Shown here: piece after piece, positions 46,296-58,966 of the stretch
Numbering within the stretch: position 1 is the first letter of the stretch
How the letters are laid out: each line of letters starts with the position of its first letter
Assembly (NCBI GenBank): GCA_963930655.1
Contig: OZ005606.1
Location: forward strand, 11,179,501-11,243,500
Source: Myrica gale
Taxonomy: Eukaryota > Streptophyta > Magnoliopsida > Fagales > Myricaceae
Reading direction: 5' to 3'
DNA length: 64,000 bases
Position numbers and translations under genes: made by a program
The notes under the pieces: generated by a model
Databases searched by the model: none
The model's input: the letters and a program-made list of their open reading frames with translations, nothing else
Told to the model about the DNA's origin: nothing

Positions 46296-49200
46296 ATGGC
46301 GGGGGACGGCCACCTGCTTCAGAACATTAGCAATTCCAATTGCAGTAGCCATAACTCGAAGAAAGCAAAAGATAAGAAGAAGAAGAAGCGTGGTGGGAGC
46401 AAGAAGAAGATGACCGCAGAACAGACTCTGGCTTTGAAGTCTGTGAGTGAATGGGTATTCTTGGATCAGCCTTCTTCCTTGCCCCCTTCTGCTACTTCCT
46501 TTGTTGTGGATGACTTTGGGGTGCAGAAGTCTCTGGGAAAAGGTGGGGAGAAGTTGGTGTTCGAATTGCATTCGCATTCAAAATCCAGTGATGGGTTCTT
46601 GTCGCCTGTGAAGCTGGTTGAGAGGGCTCATGGGAATGGGGTCAGTTTTTTTGAAATTGTTCTAGCTGCTCTATACTTCGAATGCATTTGTGAAATGGGT
46701 TTGCTTTGTCTGTGTAAATATGCTTTTTGTTCGATTGTTCCATAGATTTGGAATGATATGCGGGAACACTTTAGACGGTAAATTCTCTCCTTCGGATTTT
46801 ATGATATTTTGAGTTATGAATTTGTTCTTTGAAAGTACTATAGGCTCGGCTGCATTCGCATTCAGTCTGTAAGAGGATTGCTTCTTCTTTTCTTTTCTTT
46901 TGTTCTCTGGGAAACTACCCTGCACTGTATGGTTGCTGTCTGAACAATAGGTCTCTTTTCTAGCTATAGCAGGTAAAGTTGCAAATTCATTATTGTCATC
47001 AAATTTCATTCCTTTACCATCTTCAAAGATGTTAGACAATATTGCCTAATCATCTTCATGGACTTCAATTTTGTCTTAATTTCTACTCATAGTGATAAGA
47101 AACAGCGTCTGAATCTGTGGTGTAATGAAGTAAATCAGAAACATTTGAAGGTGCTATTGAAGGTGTCACTTAGTACATTTTTGCGGTGAAGGGGTAAACA
47201 TATATCTTTAAGAATGTGAAAGTGCAATTGGTTAAGGACACAAATCAGGACAAGCTCAATCTAGAGGTCTGCTGTTCCTGTCAGGGGGTTTTCTTCCAGG
47301 GATAGAATTCTTTGAGAAACTGGTCAGCCCCCGGGCCCCTTTGATGCAGGAAATAAAGTTCTTTAAGAAATGAATTGTCAGACTTCAGGAAACTGTTGAC
47401 CCAGTCTTTCTCTCTCTCTCATGTCTTTTTATGTAAGTGAATGTGCGTTTCTTTTACACTAACCCTTGAGAAAGCTCCCCTTTATTTATGAATGTAACTA
47501 GTTCAAGTTTTATGATTAGCGCCGATTGAGCAAAAGATGAGGGGAGTGGTCCCTATTGAAGAAAAGATGAAAGACAGTCATTAAACTTTCATTTGGACAT
47601 GTTCAATGGTGAGTGATTTGTGCACCAATGAGTCTAAGTTTTTAAGTGAAAAAATTGAGAAGACAGAGGATCTCTTGAAAAAACATTGGTACCTAGTGAA
47701 GAAGGATGTGATAAATGGAGAGGTACGTGTATGAATTTAGATAGACTACAAGGGTGGAAAAGGACAGATATGACCAATCCTGATTAACCAAAAATGGATC
47801 GTAGACCCCGCCCTGATTTAATTGGGATACGGCTTCGTTTAGTTGTAAAAATGGTTCAGGTTTACATGGTTTATGAGGCAAAATATTTTGATGATATCTA
47901 TAAACTAAAAAAGCATGGTACAAGTTTATCAGATTTGTGTTTCTTTTGTATCATTGGAGGGCCAATACATGTAAACATAAACAGATGCAGAGAAGAAATT
48001 GTGAGTCTATATAGTAGATTTTAGAATTTCCTGGGATCTGGATTCGATGGACCTTCAGTTTTGATTAGTTAACCAGCCATTTTTACTGCTGGCTGTGAAA
48101 ATCAAATTTTTTTTCTCCTTGACCACGCCCAGAAACTGGATGAGAACAACCCTAGCTTGTGGAACCTTGCTGTATTTGAACCTATTACGTTTACTTGATC
48201 AACCTCAGCCCAACTAATTGCCGATATCGATTGAAAAACATTTGGGTGAATTTGGCTTGGTCAAGGTATAGCGAATTTTGGCTTAGCTAGTACCAGATTT
48301 GCAGAAAAGCCGGTGTTCACATGCAAGAGTTCTTGTTAAATAACTTGCACTGATCTATCAAGAGGACTTAGTCATCACATGGTTAGGGCAGCAAGGCAAC
48401 TTTTTCGAGGTACTTAAGAGAAGAGCTGGTAGAGGTTATAATTCACATAAACTGAAGAAACTACAATTAGCTTCTCTCTCTTTTTTTTTTTCTCTTCAGC
48501 TTTGATGTGCTTCTCACACCTGTCAAAATTATTATTTTAAATCGAACGTAGACTTCTTAGTTATCCATGGTTTCCAAACTAGAAATAATAGTAAAAGAAC
48601 TGGGCATGAACATTTAGAGAAAGAGGGAATTTTATGGGACTCTGTATGCAAGTGAACTTCAAAGTTCTTTCAAAAGTTTGTATGTTATCCGTGATCTATT
48701 CTGATTTTTTGAGTGTTGAACACTTTATAAGATTTTTGCAATTTTTTAATTAATATGCTTGTAACAGGTGAAAGTTCTTGCGCTGACAGATCATGACACA
48801 ATGTCAGGCATCCCTGAGGCTGTAGAAGCTGCTCGAAGATTTGGCATCAAGATTATTCCTGGTGTTGAAATCAGTACAATGTTCTCTCCGAGGTAGTTTT
48901 CTGAATATAGGACTTTAGAAGGCTTATACGTGCAAACATATCAATAGATATGTGCATGTACTTGTGGTTTTTAGCAGCTGTGCTAGGTGAAAGCTGTGGG
49001 AGTTTTTCTCTCCCTTTTTTTTTTTTATGTAAAACCATGTCTGTGATTTTAAATCCCAAGAATTTCAAGAAGCATCGTAGTTGTGAGGATTTATCCTCTT
49101 CCATTCCTTTTTGTATGCCTCTGATGTTTTTTGAATTGATCAACAGTGGAAAGTCTGAACTAGAGGAACCAGTGCACATCCTTGCATATTATAGCAGCTG

Positions 49201-50496
49201 TGGACCAGCAAGGTCTGAGGAGTTGGAAAAGTTCTTGGGTCTTATAAGAGATGGACGATTCCTCCGTGCGAAGAACATGGTGTCAAAACTGAACAAGCTT
49301 AAGCTACCTCTTAAGTGGGAGCATGTCGCTAGGATAGCAGGCCAGGGAGTTGCTCCTGGGAGAATGCATGTGGCCCGTGCTATGGTTGAAGCAGGTTATG
49401 TAGAAAATCTGAAACAAGCTTTTGCCCGATATCTTTTCGATGGTGGACCCGCTTACTCTACGTAATATTCTAGGCTTATCATTAAGTATTTCTTCATTAT
49501 TCTTGATGCATATATTTTATTGAGGATTTATGTCATATATGGTTTCAGTGGAAGTGAGCCTCTTTCAGAGGATGCAATACAGTTGATATGTAATACAGGA
49601 GGTGTGGCGGTACTTGCTCATCCGTGGGCACTGAAAAATCCTATTTCCATTATCAGGAAGCTGACAGCGGCTGGCCTTCATGGGATGGAGGTTTACAGAA
49701 GTGATGGGAAACTAGCAGGTATCTTCTTCATTTTGCTCGGTGTTTTTCTTATTCTTTTTTGTTCTTCTGTAAGACATCAGGCTTCCACTATTATGTGCAA
49801 CAAATCTCTCAAAAACATTGGCACTAGAATGTGTCCATCATAGTTCTTAATGAATGGAGAGAACTCTTGAGGATCATTTGCCTGAAATAGCCAACAATCT
49901 GTCTTTTTATGCTCTGTACACTAGAGAGCCTTTGTTGACCAGATCATGATCCTATTATGCTGGACCGCTGGCAATGCTGGCAGTAGGATGGAAATTCATA
50001 TAATTGAAACTCATGGAGCCTCATCCTTTTGAGTATATTCTTCATCCGGTACTTGTATTGCTGTTCCCGTGTTTGTTCAACAGTGTACAGTGACCTAGCA
50101 GACGCTCATGGTCTTTTGAAGCTTGGAGGATCAGACTTTCATGGAAGAGGTGGGCAGGGTGAGTCTGAACTTGGAAGTGTGAACCTTCCAGTATTGGCTG
50201 TTCATGACTTTCTTAAGGTAGCTCGGCCAATCTGGTGTGGCGCCATCAGGGATATTTTAGGGAACTATGCTGAGGAGCCTTCTGAATCAAATCTAGCTAG
50301 GATTACAAGATTTGGGAGGACCCGGATTTTCAAAGCAGGTTCCTTGAATTGTGATAAAGACTTGGTTGATCGTTGCTTGTCTTTGTGGTTGACCAATGAA
50401 GAGAGTCAAACTGCGGAGTTTGAAGCCATCAGGTTGAAGCTTTCCCATATCTCCAGTAATCAGGGAGGAATTCAGGTTCCTATCGAGATCAAATAG
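46296..50496 (+). CDS. PHP-domain phosphoesterase (TrpH/RNase AM-like)
   Basis: Exons 46296-46640, 48768-48892, 49147-49461, 49549-49718 and 50084-50496, all GT-AG with consistent phases, give 455 residues. The N-terminus is basic (KKAKDKKKKKRGGSKKK) and may be a nuclear or nucleolar signal. The PHP metal-binding motifs follow in order: LHSHSKSSDG (His-x-His), ALTDHDTMSG, GVEIST, HILAYYSSCG, APGRMHVARAMV, VLAHPWAL and GSDFHG. These are the metal ligands of the YciV/TrpH family, which hydrolyses 3',5'-nucleoside bisphosphates and trims RNA 5' ends in bacteria. The plant substrate is not established, so function is inferred from the family. Intron 1 is about 2.1 kb and contains no other recognised gene. 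All ligands appear intact. Confidence 0.93.
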
Positions 50497-51850
50497 CACA
50501 GAGAGTCGCTTTTATGTACTATTTTCTTACTAGGCCGTTATATTCATTTTGTTCTTCAAATTCATTTCGGCATATTCCAAAGTACTGCATTCTCCAATAG
50601 GATAAGTTATGTTCTTGTTATTTTATCTACTATCATACTCAAAGCAAAAAGGAAAAAGAAAAGAAAAGAAAAGAAAAAGGATGAAAAGCTCCTCTTATTT
50701 TTATGACTTGGAAAGTAACTTTCTCCATTTGTTTCGACCCGATCGCCGAGAAGCCTAAACATACGTCAGTTTTACCAAATGGAGAATCTTAATCAGCTAG
50801 TCGTACGTAAGATTATCCTAGACGAGGTATTGATAGTGATCCTCCACAATCAGACAATAGATAGAATTATATTAGAAACAAGGCAGAGGGAATAGACGAC
50901 CTGCTCAATACTCGATGTTTGAAGCCAACCCCTTCACTAGTATCAAACCACTTATATGTAGGAGGTTTTCCAATACCTACTTCCCTTGGCCGTGGCTATA
51001 AGAACCTTCATGTAGAATATTTGGATTTAGCCATAGTTATCACCCATGAAAAGTGGAACCGTCACTTGAACTCCATAAGAGTGCAATTGATTTTAAAGGT
51101 GGAAAGGTTCGATCCATAGCCCCCACACTTACTCTTGGGTTCCTTTCTCAGATTCACAAATCAATCGGGCTACCACTCGAGGTTTTGTGAAGGAATTGAA
51201 TCTACTACGAATCAATTAATTGTCAATAAGTTGAATCTACTATGAATATTGCCAATAAGACCAAAGTAGCACGATAAATGGTAAATATGTTATCAATGCG
51301 TGAATTGGATAACAGCATGTCTTACAGGTTTGAACTCCCCATCAAAATCTGAAGGATTTAGAAAGTGGATCGAAGTCAGAAAAAATAAAGGAAAGAATAT
51401 AGGCCTTCAAAGTCCTTGGTCTTTCTATTTTTCTTTTTTCACTTTCTGATTCCTGGGTTTTTGTTGAATTAGACCTGTTTAAAAAATAGCAGTGACGCAT
51501 CCTCCAATCAGTAGCTCAAAATAGCTATTGGGTATCGTTCTCTGTGATCCACCTCCTGCCATCGACTCCAGATATTGAAGTCATTCATTCCCATTTTAAA
51601 CCATGAGGATAAGTTCAGGCGCTATTTCCGCCTGCAAAATAGAAGTAGCCGCTAGCCAGAAGCAAACGGGTATTTTTGACATTTCTGGGAGAATCCCATC
51701 ACCAGCCGTTCAATTTCTTGAGAGAACTTCTTGGTAACCACCTATTAACATGCAAGAGAATGTAAGTTGAATTTCGGTTGCATATCCGATAGTCGCTTGA
51801 GTGGATATATGCACCGGATCCAAAAGGAATTATTTGACCCTTTGACTCCA
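50497..51850. other. Spacer between the PHP gene and ERGIC3, with a purine repeat
   Basis: No gene was recognised. An (AAAAG)n-like microsatellite lies at about 50646-50680 in the PHP gene's 3' flank. The rest is unremarkable unique-looking sequence. Confidence 0.35.
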
Positions 51851-54800
51851 TTAAGATGGGAAACGCGATCTAATTTCAAGAAAAATGAATTGGCAACTAA
51901 CGCTCCAAATGAATAGCAACTGAAGCAACAGAAATATGAATTTTGACCTCATTTCCTTAAGGAATATAGAGCCTCGAAAAGAAAAATAAAGTGTGCATAT
52001 AAGTCTCATGGATACAACAACCACCACCCACGCCACAAAATGATTCAATGATTTGTCTACGCCACAAATGTCTCCTGCAGATGCCAACCACCATATTGCA
52101 GCAACACGTGTAGAATTGCCTAAAATATCAGGCTATAATTGCCGATTCACATTGTTTTCTTGATCACTTTCTGACCATGAAAGATGAATGAATCTATTAT
52201 TCCCGCAACAGTGAAAATACCTACGCAAAGAGGTATAAGAGATCAGAGATCGCAAGTAATACAATTACAGTATTAAATGCATAACAAGCAGGGAGAAATG
52301 TTTATATGTTCCCAATTTGTGTTCCTTGCCTTTTTTTTTTTGAGAAGTCCTTCAATGATCTATAATAAATCCAATACTGGCAATGGTAATTTTACAATTT
52401 AATTTCTGGTCTCTCTAGTAATTTGGCAATGAATTTTCTTTCTTCTTTGATATAATCACTTACTTATAAAATAATCTAAGGGAAAAAATGCACCATCACC
52501 TGAAAAGCAATGATTTAATCAAGTACGATATCAGAAACATGAGCTTTATCTGGTGTGAGCTGAAAACTATCAAAATCTCTCACCAGTAGAACACACGATG
52601 GAGGGGGATAGAGAGAGAGAGACAGAGACAGAGAGATAAAGTTACCTCCGATTATTGCAGAAATATGGGTCATAAAATGTAAAAATGGAACATGCTCCTC
52701 TTTAAAGGTCACCTGCACCACGATTAAAAATACAAGTAAAAGATCTGCAACATGATGCAGACAATTTTGGAGTTTATACCAATTACATAACAGTATGCTT
52801 CATCTTTTATCAACCAAAGGAGTGCAAAGAGCTTCTAATTACTTTTAAAAAAATTTCAAAAGCAACTGAGCCCCATGAAAGATGCTTTCGGATCACCACA
52901 TTCAGTATAACAGAGGCGCACACATTTTCTACCTGTAAACAAGCGTAAAGTGTTTCTAATCTACCTTACTTTCACTGCATCCACAGATTTTATTCTTTTT
53001 GGTCGTTGTCCATATGTGGTGATCTCATATCAGTGTGGATGCAGCTACGATTATCTGTACATAGAATTTTTCTCTTGACGGAAAACAAATATAGAAGTGG
53101 AAAAAGAAAAAGAAGAGAATCAAAACAAAGTAGAAAATCTTTCATCAATGATGCCTAAAGAACCCATACGACATGAAAGATTTCAGAACCTATTTTCATA
53201 CAGCCTGGTAGCTAGGGACAAAGATACTACCTTAATTGGAGAAATATCATAAAAGAAGAAAACTCCTGGAAGAGACTGTGAATAACCCACATCTGCGGTC
53301 CTCAAATGCTCTGTCACAGAATACTGCAAAACACGATTGAAGGTGCATCTCAGGGCATGATGTAATCTAATCAATAATATAAAGGAAGAAGAATGTGTCA
53401 TCTTCAATTTGTTTCACAGGTACCTGATTTGACTGGACAGTACGACCTCTAATGCTGGTGTATATAGTAGGAACCACCTGCAAAATTTAAAACGAATAAG
53501 TCTAAAGATCTTTGCTTAAGAATATGGGATAATTATGAGAGCAACAATGCATATAGGGGTAAACCTTGAAGCACAGAGGCACATGCATTCATGTATAAAC
53601 TACAAACACTCAAGTCAGGGATGAAGCCAGGATTGAATCTTAGGAGGGCCAGTTACACATAAATAAATTTTGGGAGGCCAAAATACAAGAAAATCATTAC
53701 AAAAAAATTGCTTAAGGGGGAAAAAAATTCGAAGGATTTTTTGGTATAGCTGGGGGGCCATCCGCCGGCCCCCCAGCTCAGTCCCTGACTCAGGTCACCC
53801 TCCAATAGTCCATTTCGAAATTATAGCCATAGAAACTAAAGTCCAAAATCCTTCAAACAGACATTCCAAACTGCCACAATGATTTCCACTTATAAATGAT
53901 ACTGATTCCAACTACAAACAATGCAAGTGGGAACCCATTGCTTTGCTAATACGAGTCAAAGCAAAATAATATTTCTATTAATACTTGACATTCTTTTAAA
54001 ACAGGACAGCATTCTTCAAATGGGATAAAGAAATTAATATCCTAAAATGATTTCCATGGGAAAACTTAGGTGTTATGTGTTATGATAGCTAAAAATTTCC
54101 AATCATTATTATTTTTTCATTAATTGAAAGTTCTTGATTTTAAATAAGATATCACTAAGTTTTCACGATACAACATTAAAATAATATATCTTCTCTAAAC
54201 AGGAATAGACCATTCAACATTGTTCATGAAACCTGAAAGACAAAAACGTAATACGAACATATACGAACCTTGATGAAATACTGGTACATACCATTTGATG
54301 TTTCAGGCACCCAATGTACCCTGAAAAGGCATTGGTGAGTTAAAACGTATATAAAATATTAAAGCAAACAAAATGCTCTTAAATACAAGATTTTTGCTTT
54401 GATCAGACTTTAGAGGGTTATTTACATAACTAAAAAAGATTATTTACGACACAAAATTCTGCTCAGTATAACACTCCCTTTTTTGATGTAGATACACGTT
54501 GCATCAAGAAGAGGAAGAAAGACAAGAAGCAAGAGTACACAGAAAACAACCACGAAGAAAAAAAATGGTGCATGGGAAATACAATTCCAAATTTCAAATA
54601 GGACGCAGCCACAACCAGTGATCAGCACATCTCATTCAATAACATTGCTGACTTTATTCAATTGACTCAGTATGACATTAATGAACCATAGAAAATATGT
54701 CACGCATTTCTGGGCATGTAAATAGCTGTGTAAGATAAGAAAGAAACAATTACCCATCAAGGGGATTTACCAAGCCGGGGAAGTGGTCACCAAAAGCCAA

Positions 54801-57800
54801 TTTGTTGATCCTATGACTTATCTGTATCACGCATAATAAAAATAAAATTCAAACAAAAATGACAAAATTATTTAAAAAATCACATAATAGAAGTATTGCT
54901 TTTTTTCCTTTTTTTTTAAAAAAAAAGAACTAATAGGACCAAGATAATCTTACATTATGACTATCCCTTTGCAAAGCCAGCAAATCATACACATGAACAT
55001 TTGACTGATGAAAGCTTTTCCCAGGTACAAAATGAAAACTTCCAGCGACTTTATTAACTTCAAGTGATCCATATATATTACATCCTTCACCATCTTCACC
55101 TTTCACTTTTTGGATAAAACCTTCTCGTTCGCACTGTAAAACTGAGGGCGAATAAGAAACTCCAAAACAATATAAAGCTGCAGAAAACACTCCCTTAGCT
55201 CGGGAACTAAAATATTCCACAAACGGATATTTAGCTTAATATTCAGCAATGATAGAAACCATTTATCCAATTCCACAATAGAAACTCTAATATATTATGT
55301 CGACTATTACAAATATCGAACATGGGTGACCTTAATTTTTACTCTTACGATCCAAGAAAATATGGGAGTCTGCACCAAAAAATGCCCTGAAAAGGTAGAC
55401 TACAAACTAACCTGGTCTATCAGATCCACATTTGTTAATGCCCAACCTTTTTTCGTATATGCTTCACGAACTTCTTCGCATGAGTTACAGCAATCATCAT
55501 CGGACTGCAAAAGAGAGCAAGGGAAATGTACACATTATATTTCAAAAGGATTCTCATAATGAAAATTAGCCACGCAGCACTACCAAAATCCAAGATATTC
55601 ATGGTTCATATCCACAAGAATGCCACAAATCCAGAAGATTTTCTAGTTAACCAGTTTGATGTTCCGCATTTTCCCTAATATCTAGCACTTTTGCATCCTT
55701 CGGAAATTATTAAAAGAAAATGTAGCGACGCAAGGGATACCAGATGATCAATTGTACCATTTCTGCACCATAACATGAACCACAGTATTTTTCATTGTGC
55801 TCAAGCCTGCCACCATGTTTCTGTAAGGGCTTCTCAATCTGCATCAGAGAAAAAATGAAGGTAAGAATAAGTAGATGGAAAAGCAAATGAGTAAAAAGAA
55901 GATTAAGGATTGTCTTTTCTTCAATGAGCTTTTCTGTTTAGTGAAAATAGTCACACCTAAGAAAACTATTATTCTATGTGTCATAAATTACAGAACAATA
56001 TACACAGAGTATCATGCAATGATAGTAAACTGAAATACTGAATTGGAACGCAACATGAGGACAATAGTGAATCTCGATGGTTCCCCTTGGTAGCAACATG
56101 AGCAGGCAGCATGTCAACCATAGACAAGACTAATAGCACTATAGGCTTCAAAACAATCCTTCAAACCATTTGCCCCTAATTGAGATCTGCAGCAGTCACC
56201 ACTGCCTTATTTTTCTAATCCCACCATGGAAATAACCCATTCAGCAAGTTGTGACCACATTAAATCAGCACAACACACTCGCGCCAGTATTTCCTAGTAA
56301 TGTGTCAAAAATTTAGGTCCATTGGTAGAGAATGAGACAATGTGTGACCAATGGTCTTCAATTAAGATTGAGAATCATGACGCTAAAGGAACAAAGATTT
56401 TCACTCTAAGGAACAACAACACTCATCCCTGTGAATGTCTCTGGATTAACTTTGCAACTTAAATTGACTTCTTCTAATTTACATACGCAAATAACGTCTG
56501 CATATCTTATTAACCAGCATGACGCAAATAATGTCTGCATATCTTTATTAACCAGCATGACTGATTGTGTCAATGTAAATATGCAAAAGGCTTTTGGACA
56601 AACTGACATCTCCTGCTGTTAGAAAGAGAAGAGAGTGAGGTCACGGGATCGTATCCTGTGTGGACAGAAGAGTCATCTATTTACCGATCATTGGGAAAAG
56701 AAAACAAATGTTGATAAAATAGGTATCAATCAATAAAATAATATGAATAAACTGCTTGTTGAAGAAGAATGCAAAGAATTGTTCTCTCACTAACCTTTTT
56801 TGCTCCGATACCATCCTTCTTGACTTCTATTACGTTGCCATGAGAATCAATTCTTTTCTTGACTATATCATGTCTCTGCAAGAAAAGACAATAAGTTTTA
56901 CATTGCAAGTTGGTAAGAATAAGCAAATGTTGAATTCAGGAACACTCATCCGATTCATTTAAAATATAATGTGGTGAGCTTCAAAGATACAACACTAGCA
57001 TGGAATAGTTACTGCTTTGCAGTACATACTATATCATGGTGTCGCTCTCCACTGATATCCATGGCATCAAGACTGAGTAACGAACATGGAACAGCAGGAA
57101 AGGTGACATCAAACTGCAATTTCAAACGAAGTAGGATGAAAATGAATGAAGCAAAAGACAAGCAAAGCTAAACACAGTTGAATTAGAAATTGAAAATTTG
57201 GAAGGATGATACATATTATACTTAGAAAAACTACCATAGGGAAAACATTGAAAGCAGTGCAAGTAAATCTTTAAGCATTGGAATATTTAAAACTCATGAT
57301 TACATTGATTCCAACCACAATAACCTGAAAAGACTCAAATGCTACCCTGAAATTCTATGTTCATATTAGAAGATAAGAAGCAGACTAAATTTTTAAGCCA
57401 GACGAAAACTCATGATCACATTGATATGTAGCTTTTCCCCTCTTGAAGTATCAACTACAAGCTTTGTATCAGAAACAGTGTGGAGGTATAATCCTGCAAG
57501 CACAATAAAATACTTGATTACTAACGTAATGTTAAAAAATCAAAGCAGATGCAATGACTCCTATGTGGAGAAGAAAATGTCTATGCAGAAGAGGTAGAGT
57601 ACTTTTCAGTAGAAAATAACCATTCAAAATAAACACAGGATAAATTGGAGTAGATTATGTCACTACCAGTATAAATTGCAAATATGAACAATAATCAAAT
57701 GTACAAGGCCTTCATCCTCAGCATTATCCCCAGATGTGATCAAATTGTATCAAATTTCCAAATCAGGAAATGAATACACCAAAAGGTAATCAAATAGAGA

Positions 57801-58709
57801 CTTTTGCAATTGTTGCAATCTTCAATCTGTCTACGTATGTTCCCTTACACTGTGTTGCTTGGCATTTGCAAAACTGTCATCAAGAAGCTGGTATAAAAAC
57901 ATGTGGTGGTGCACCCCGACAATAGGAACTAAGTTTCCACACAACATTATAGTACTACCTTCGCCAATGAAAGTGGGTAGACCGGGAAAATTTCTAGCCA
58001 ATTGTAATTGGCATGTAAATGCAAATAGTGGTAATAGTTATAAAAGAAATAATCAGACGAGTATCCTGTGCTTTGGCCCGTCAAGCCCTACAGAACCATA
58101 GGCATACGCTAGCCAAGGTTTCGTATAGCATGACCCTGCGACTGTGTCATAAGCACAGTCCAACTATAGTGCCACTCGTGCCTTCCTAGTTATCAAAAAG
58201 CATTTCACATGCCAAATGGAACAGAGGCGCCAATTTGATGGAAAATTGAAGGGTATTAATGAGCAAGCCTTCACCCCACCAGAAAACGGCAAATCAACTC
58301 ATCCAAAACCCTACCGGATGCAGTTTGGTTTGTGAAAACAGGTTCATATATAGTAATGGTAGCCTATAATCTTAAACAGGATCGACTTTCGAAAACCAAA
58401 ACAATTGACCGTTTAAGACACAAAAATTGAGAAGCACAGATTCTTTACCCCTTCAGAAGCATTACAAACCTCCAAATTTTCTCAGCAACCAAACAGAAGT
58501 TAAGCGTCTGAAAAATAACAGACTATCCAAACCGAAGAAAAAATAAGTCAGAGAGAGAGGCGCATACTGAGCTCGGAGAAGAAGAGAAGGAACGTGACAA
58601 CGAGCGAGACAAGGGTGATAAGGCCACCGGAGAATGTACGGCTGTAGAAATCTTCATTGATTTTAGGGTATGCATCCAGGTTCCGGAGCTTGTGAAGGAC
58701 CTTGTCCAT
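51851..58709 (-). CDS. ERGIC3-like COPII/COPI cargo receptor, aberrant C-terminus
   Basis: This is an ERV46/ERGIC3 family protein, which cycles between ER and Golgi with an ERV41/ERGIC2 partner. Exons (minus): 58709-58568, 57493-57420, 57113-57030, 56875-56795, 55838-55758, 55504-55412, 55133-54954, 54821-54754, 54320-54269, 53477-53424, 53323-53231, 52712-52646 and probably 52074-51851. Phases agree through exon 12. It starts MDKVLHKLRNLDAYPKINED, with a first membrane segment (about 28-46). The luminal domain includes DAMDISGE, YCGSCYGAE, CNIYGSLEVNKVAGSF and SLPGVFFFYDISPIK. The second membrane segment is FLHFMTHISAIIG. At residue 357 the family normally continues GVFTVSG..DSF and ends within about 29 residues in a dilysine-containing KKMEIGKF tail. 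Here the only spliceable exon gives GDICGVDKSLNHF and runs on to about 430 residues without that tail. A frame-shifting indel, or a missed final exon, is possible. Confidence 0.88.
53616..53787. mobile_element. hAT-type MITE in an ERGIC3 intron
   Basis: It starts CAGGGATGAAGCCAGG and ends AGCTCAGTCCCTG. The 8-bp flanks actcaagt (53608-53615) and actcaggt (53788-53795) differ at one position, a target duplication typical of hAT. Length 172 bp. It lies between exons 9 and 10. Confidence 0.85.
56486..56563. repeat. Short tandem duplication in an ERGIC3 intron
   Basis: The phrase CGCAAATAACGTCTGCATAT followed by TTATTAACCAGCATGA occurs twice in a row, with one or two base differences (second copy CGCAAATAATGTCTGCATAT). 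Confidence 0.85.
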
Positions 58710-58966
58710 GGCCGCCGAAACCTCACCACCACAAAACACCCCCTCAAGCACCGAACTTTCAACCCCCCGTCTCTCTCTGGTCTCTAGAACTTCTTCTTCT
58801 TTGATCTTTCTCTCTCTGTCTCTACAGCTTGTGCCTGAGGGTGAGCGGCATCTACAAGGAGAGAGAGAGCATGGAGAGAGGACGACTGGGAGTAATGCAG
58901 ATGTCTAGATTTGGTTAGTTGTGACCAGAAATCCCGTAAACAACGGCATTCAGATTAACATCAAGG

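Noticed and set aside
46671..47039. Minus-strand frame within the first intron of the PHP gene
   Set aside because: No domain and no conserved context; intronic noise.
56635..56690. T-loop-like text (GGTCACGGGATCGTATCCTG) suggesting a tRNA
   Set aside because: No matching acceptor stem, D arm or anticodon arm; it lies within an ERGIC3 intron.
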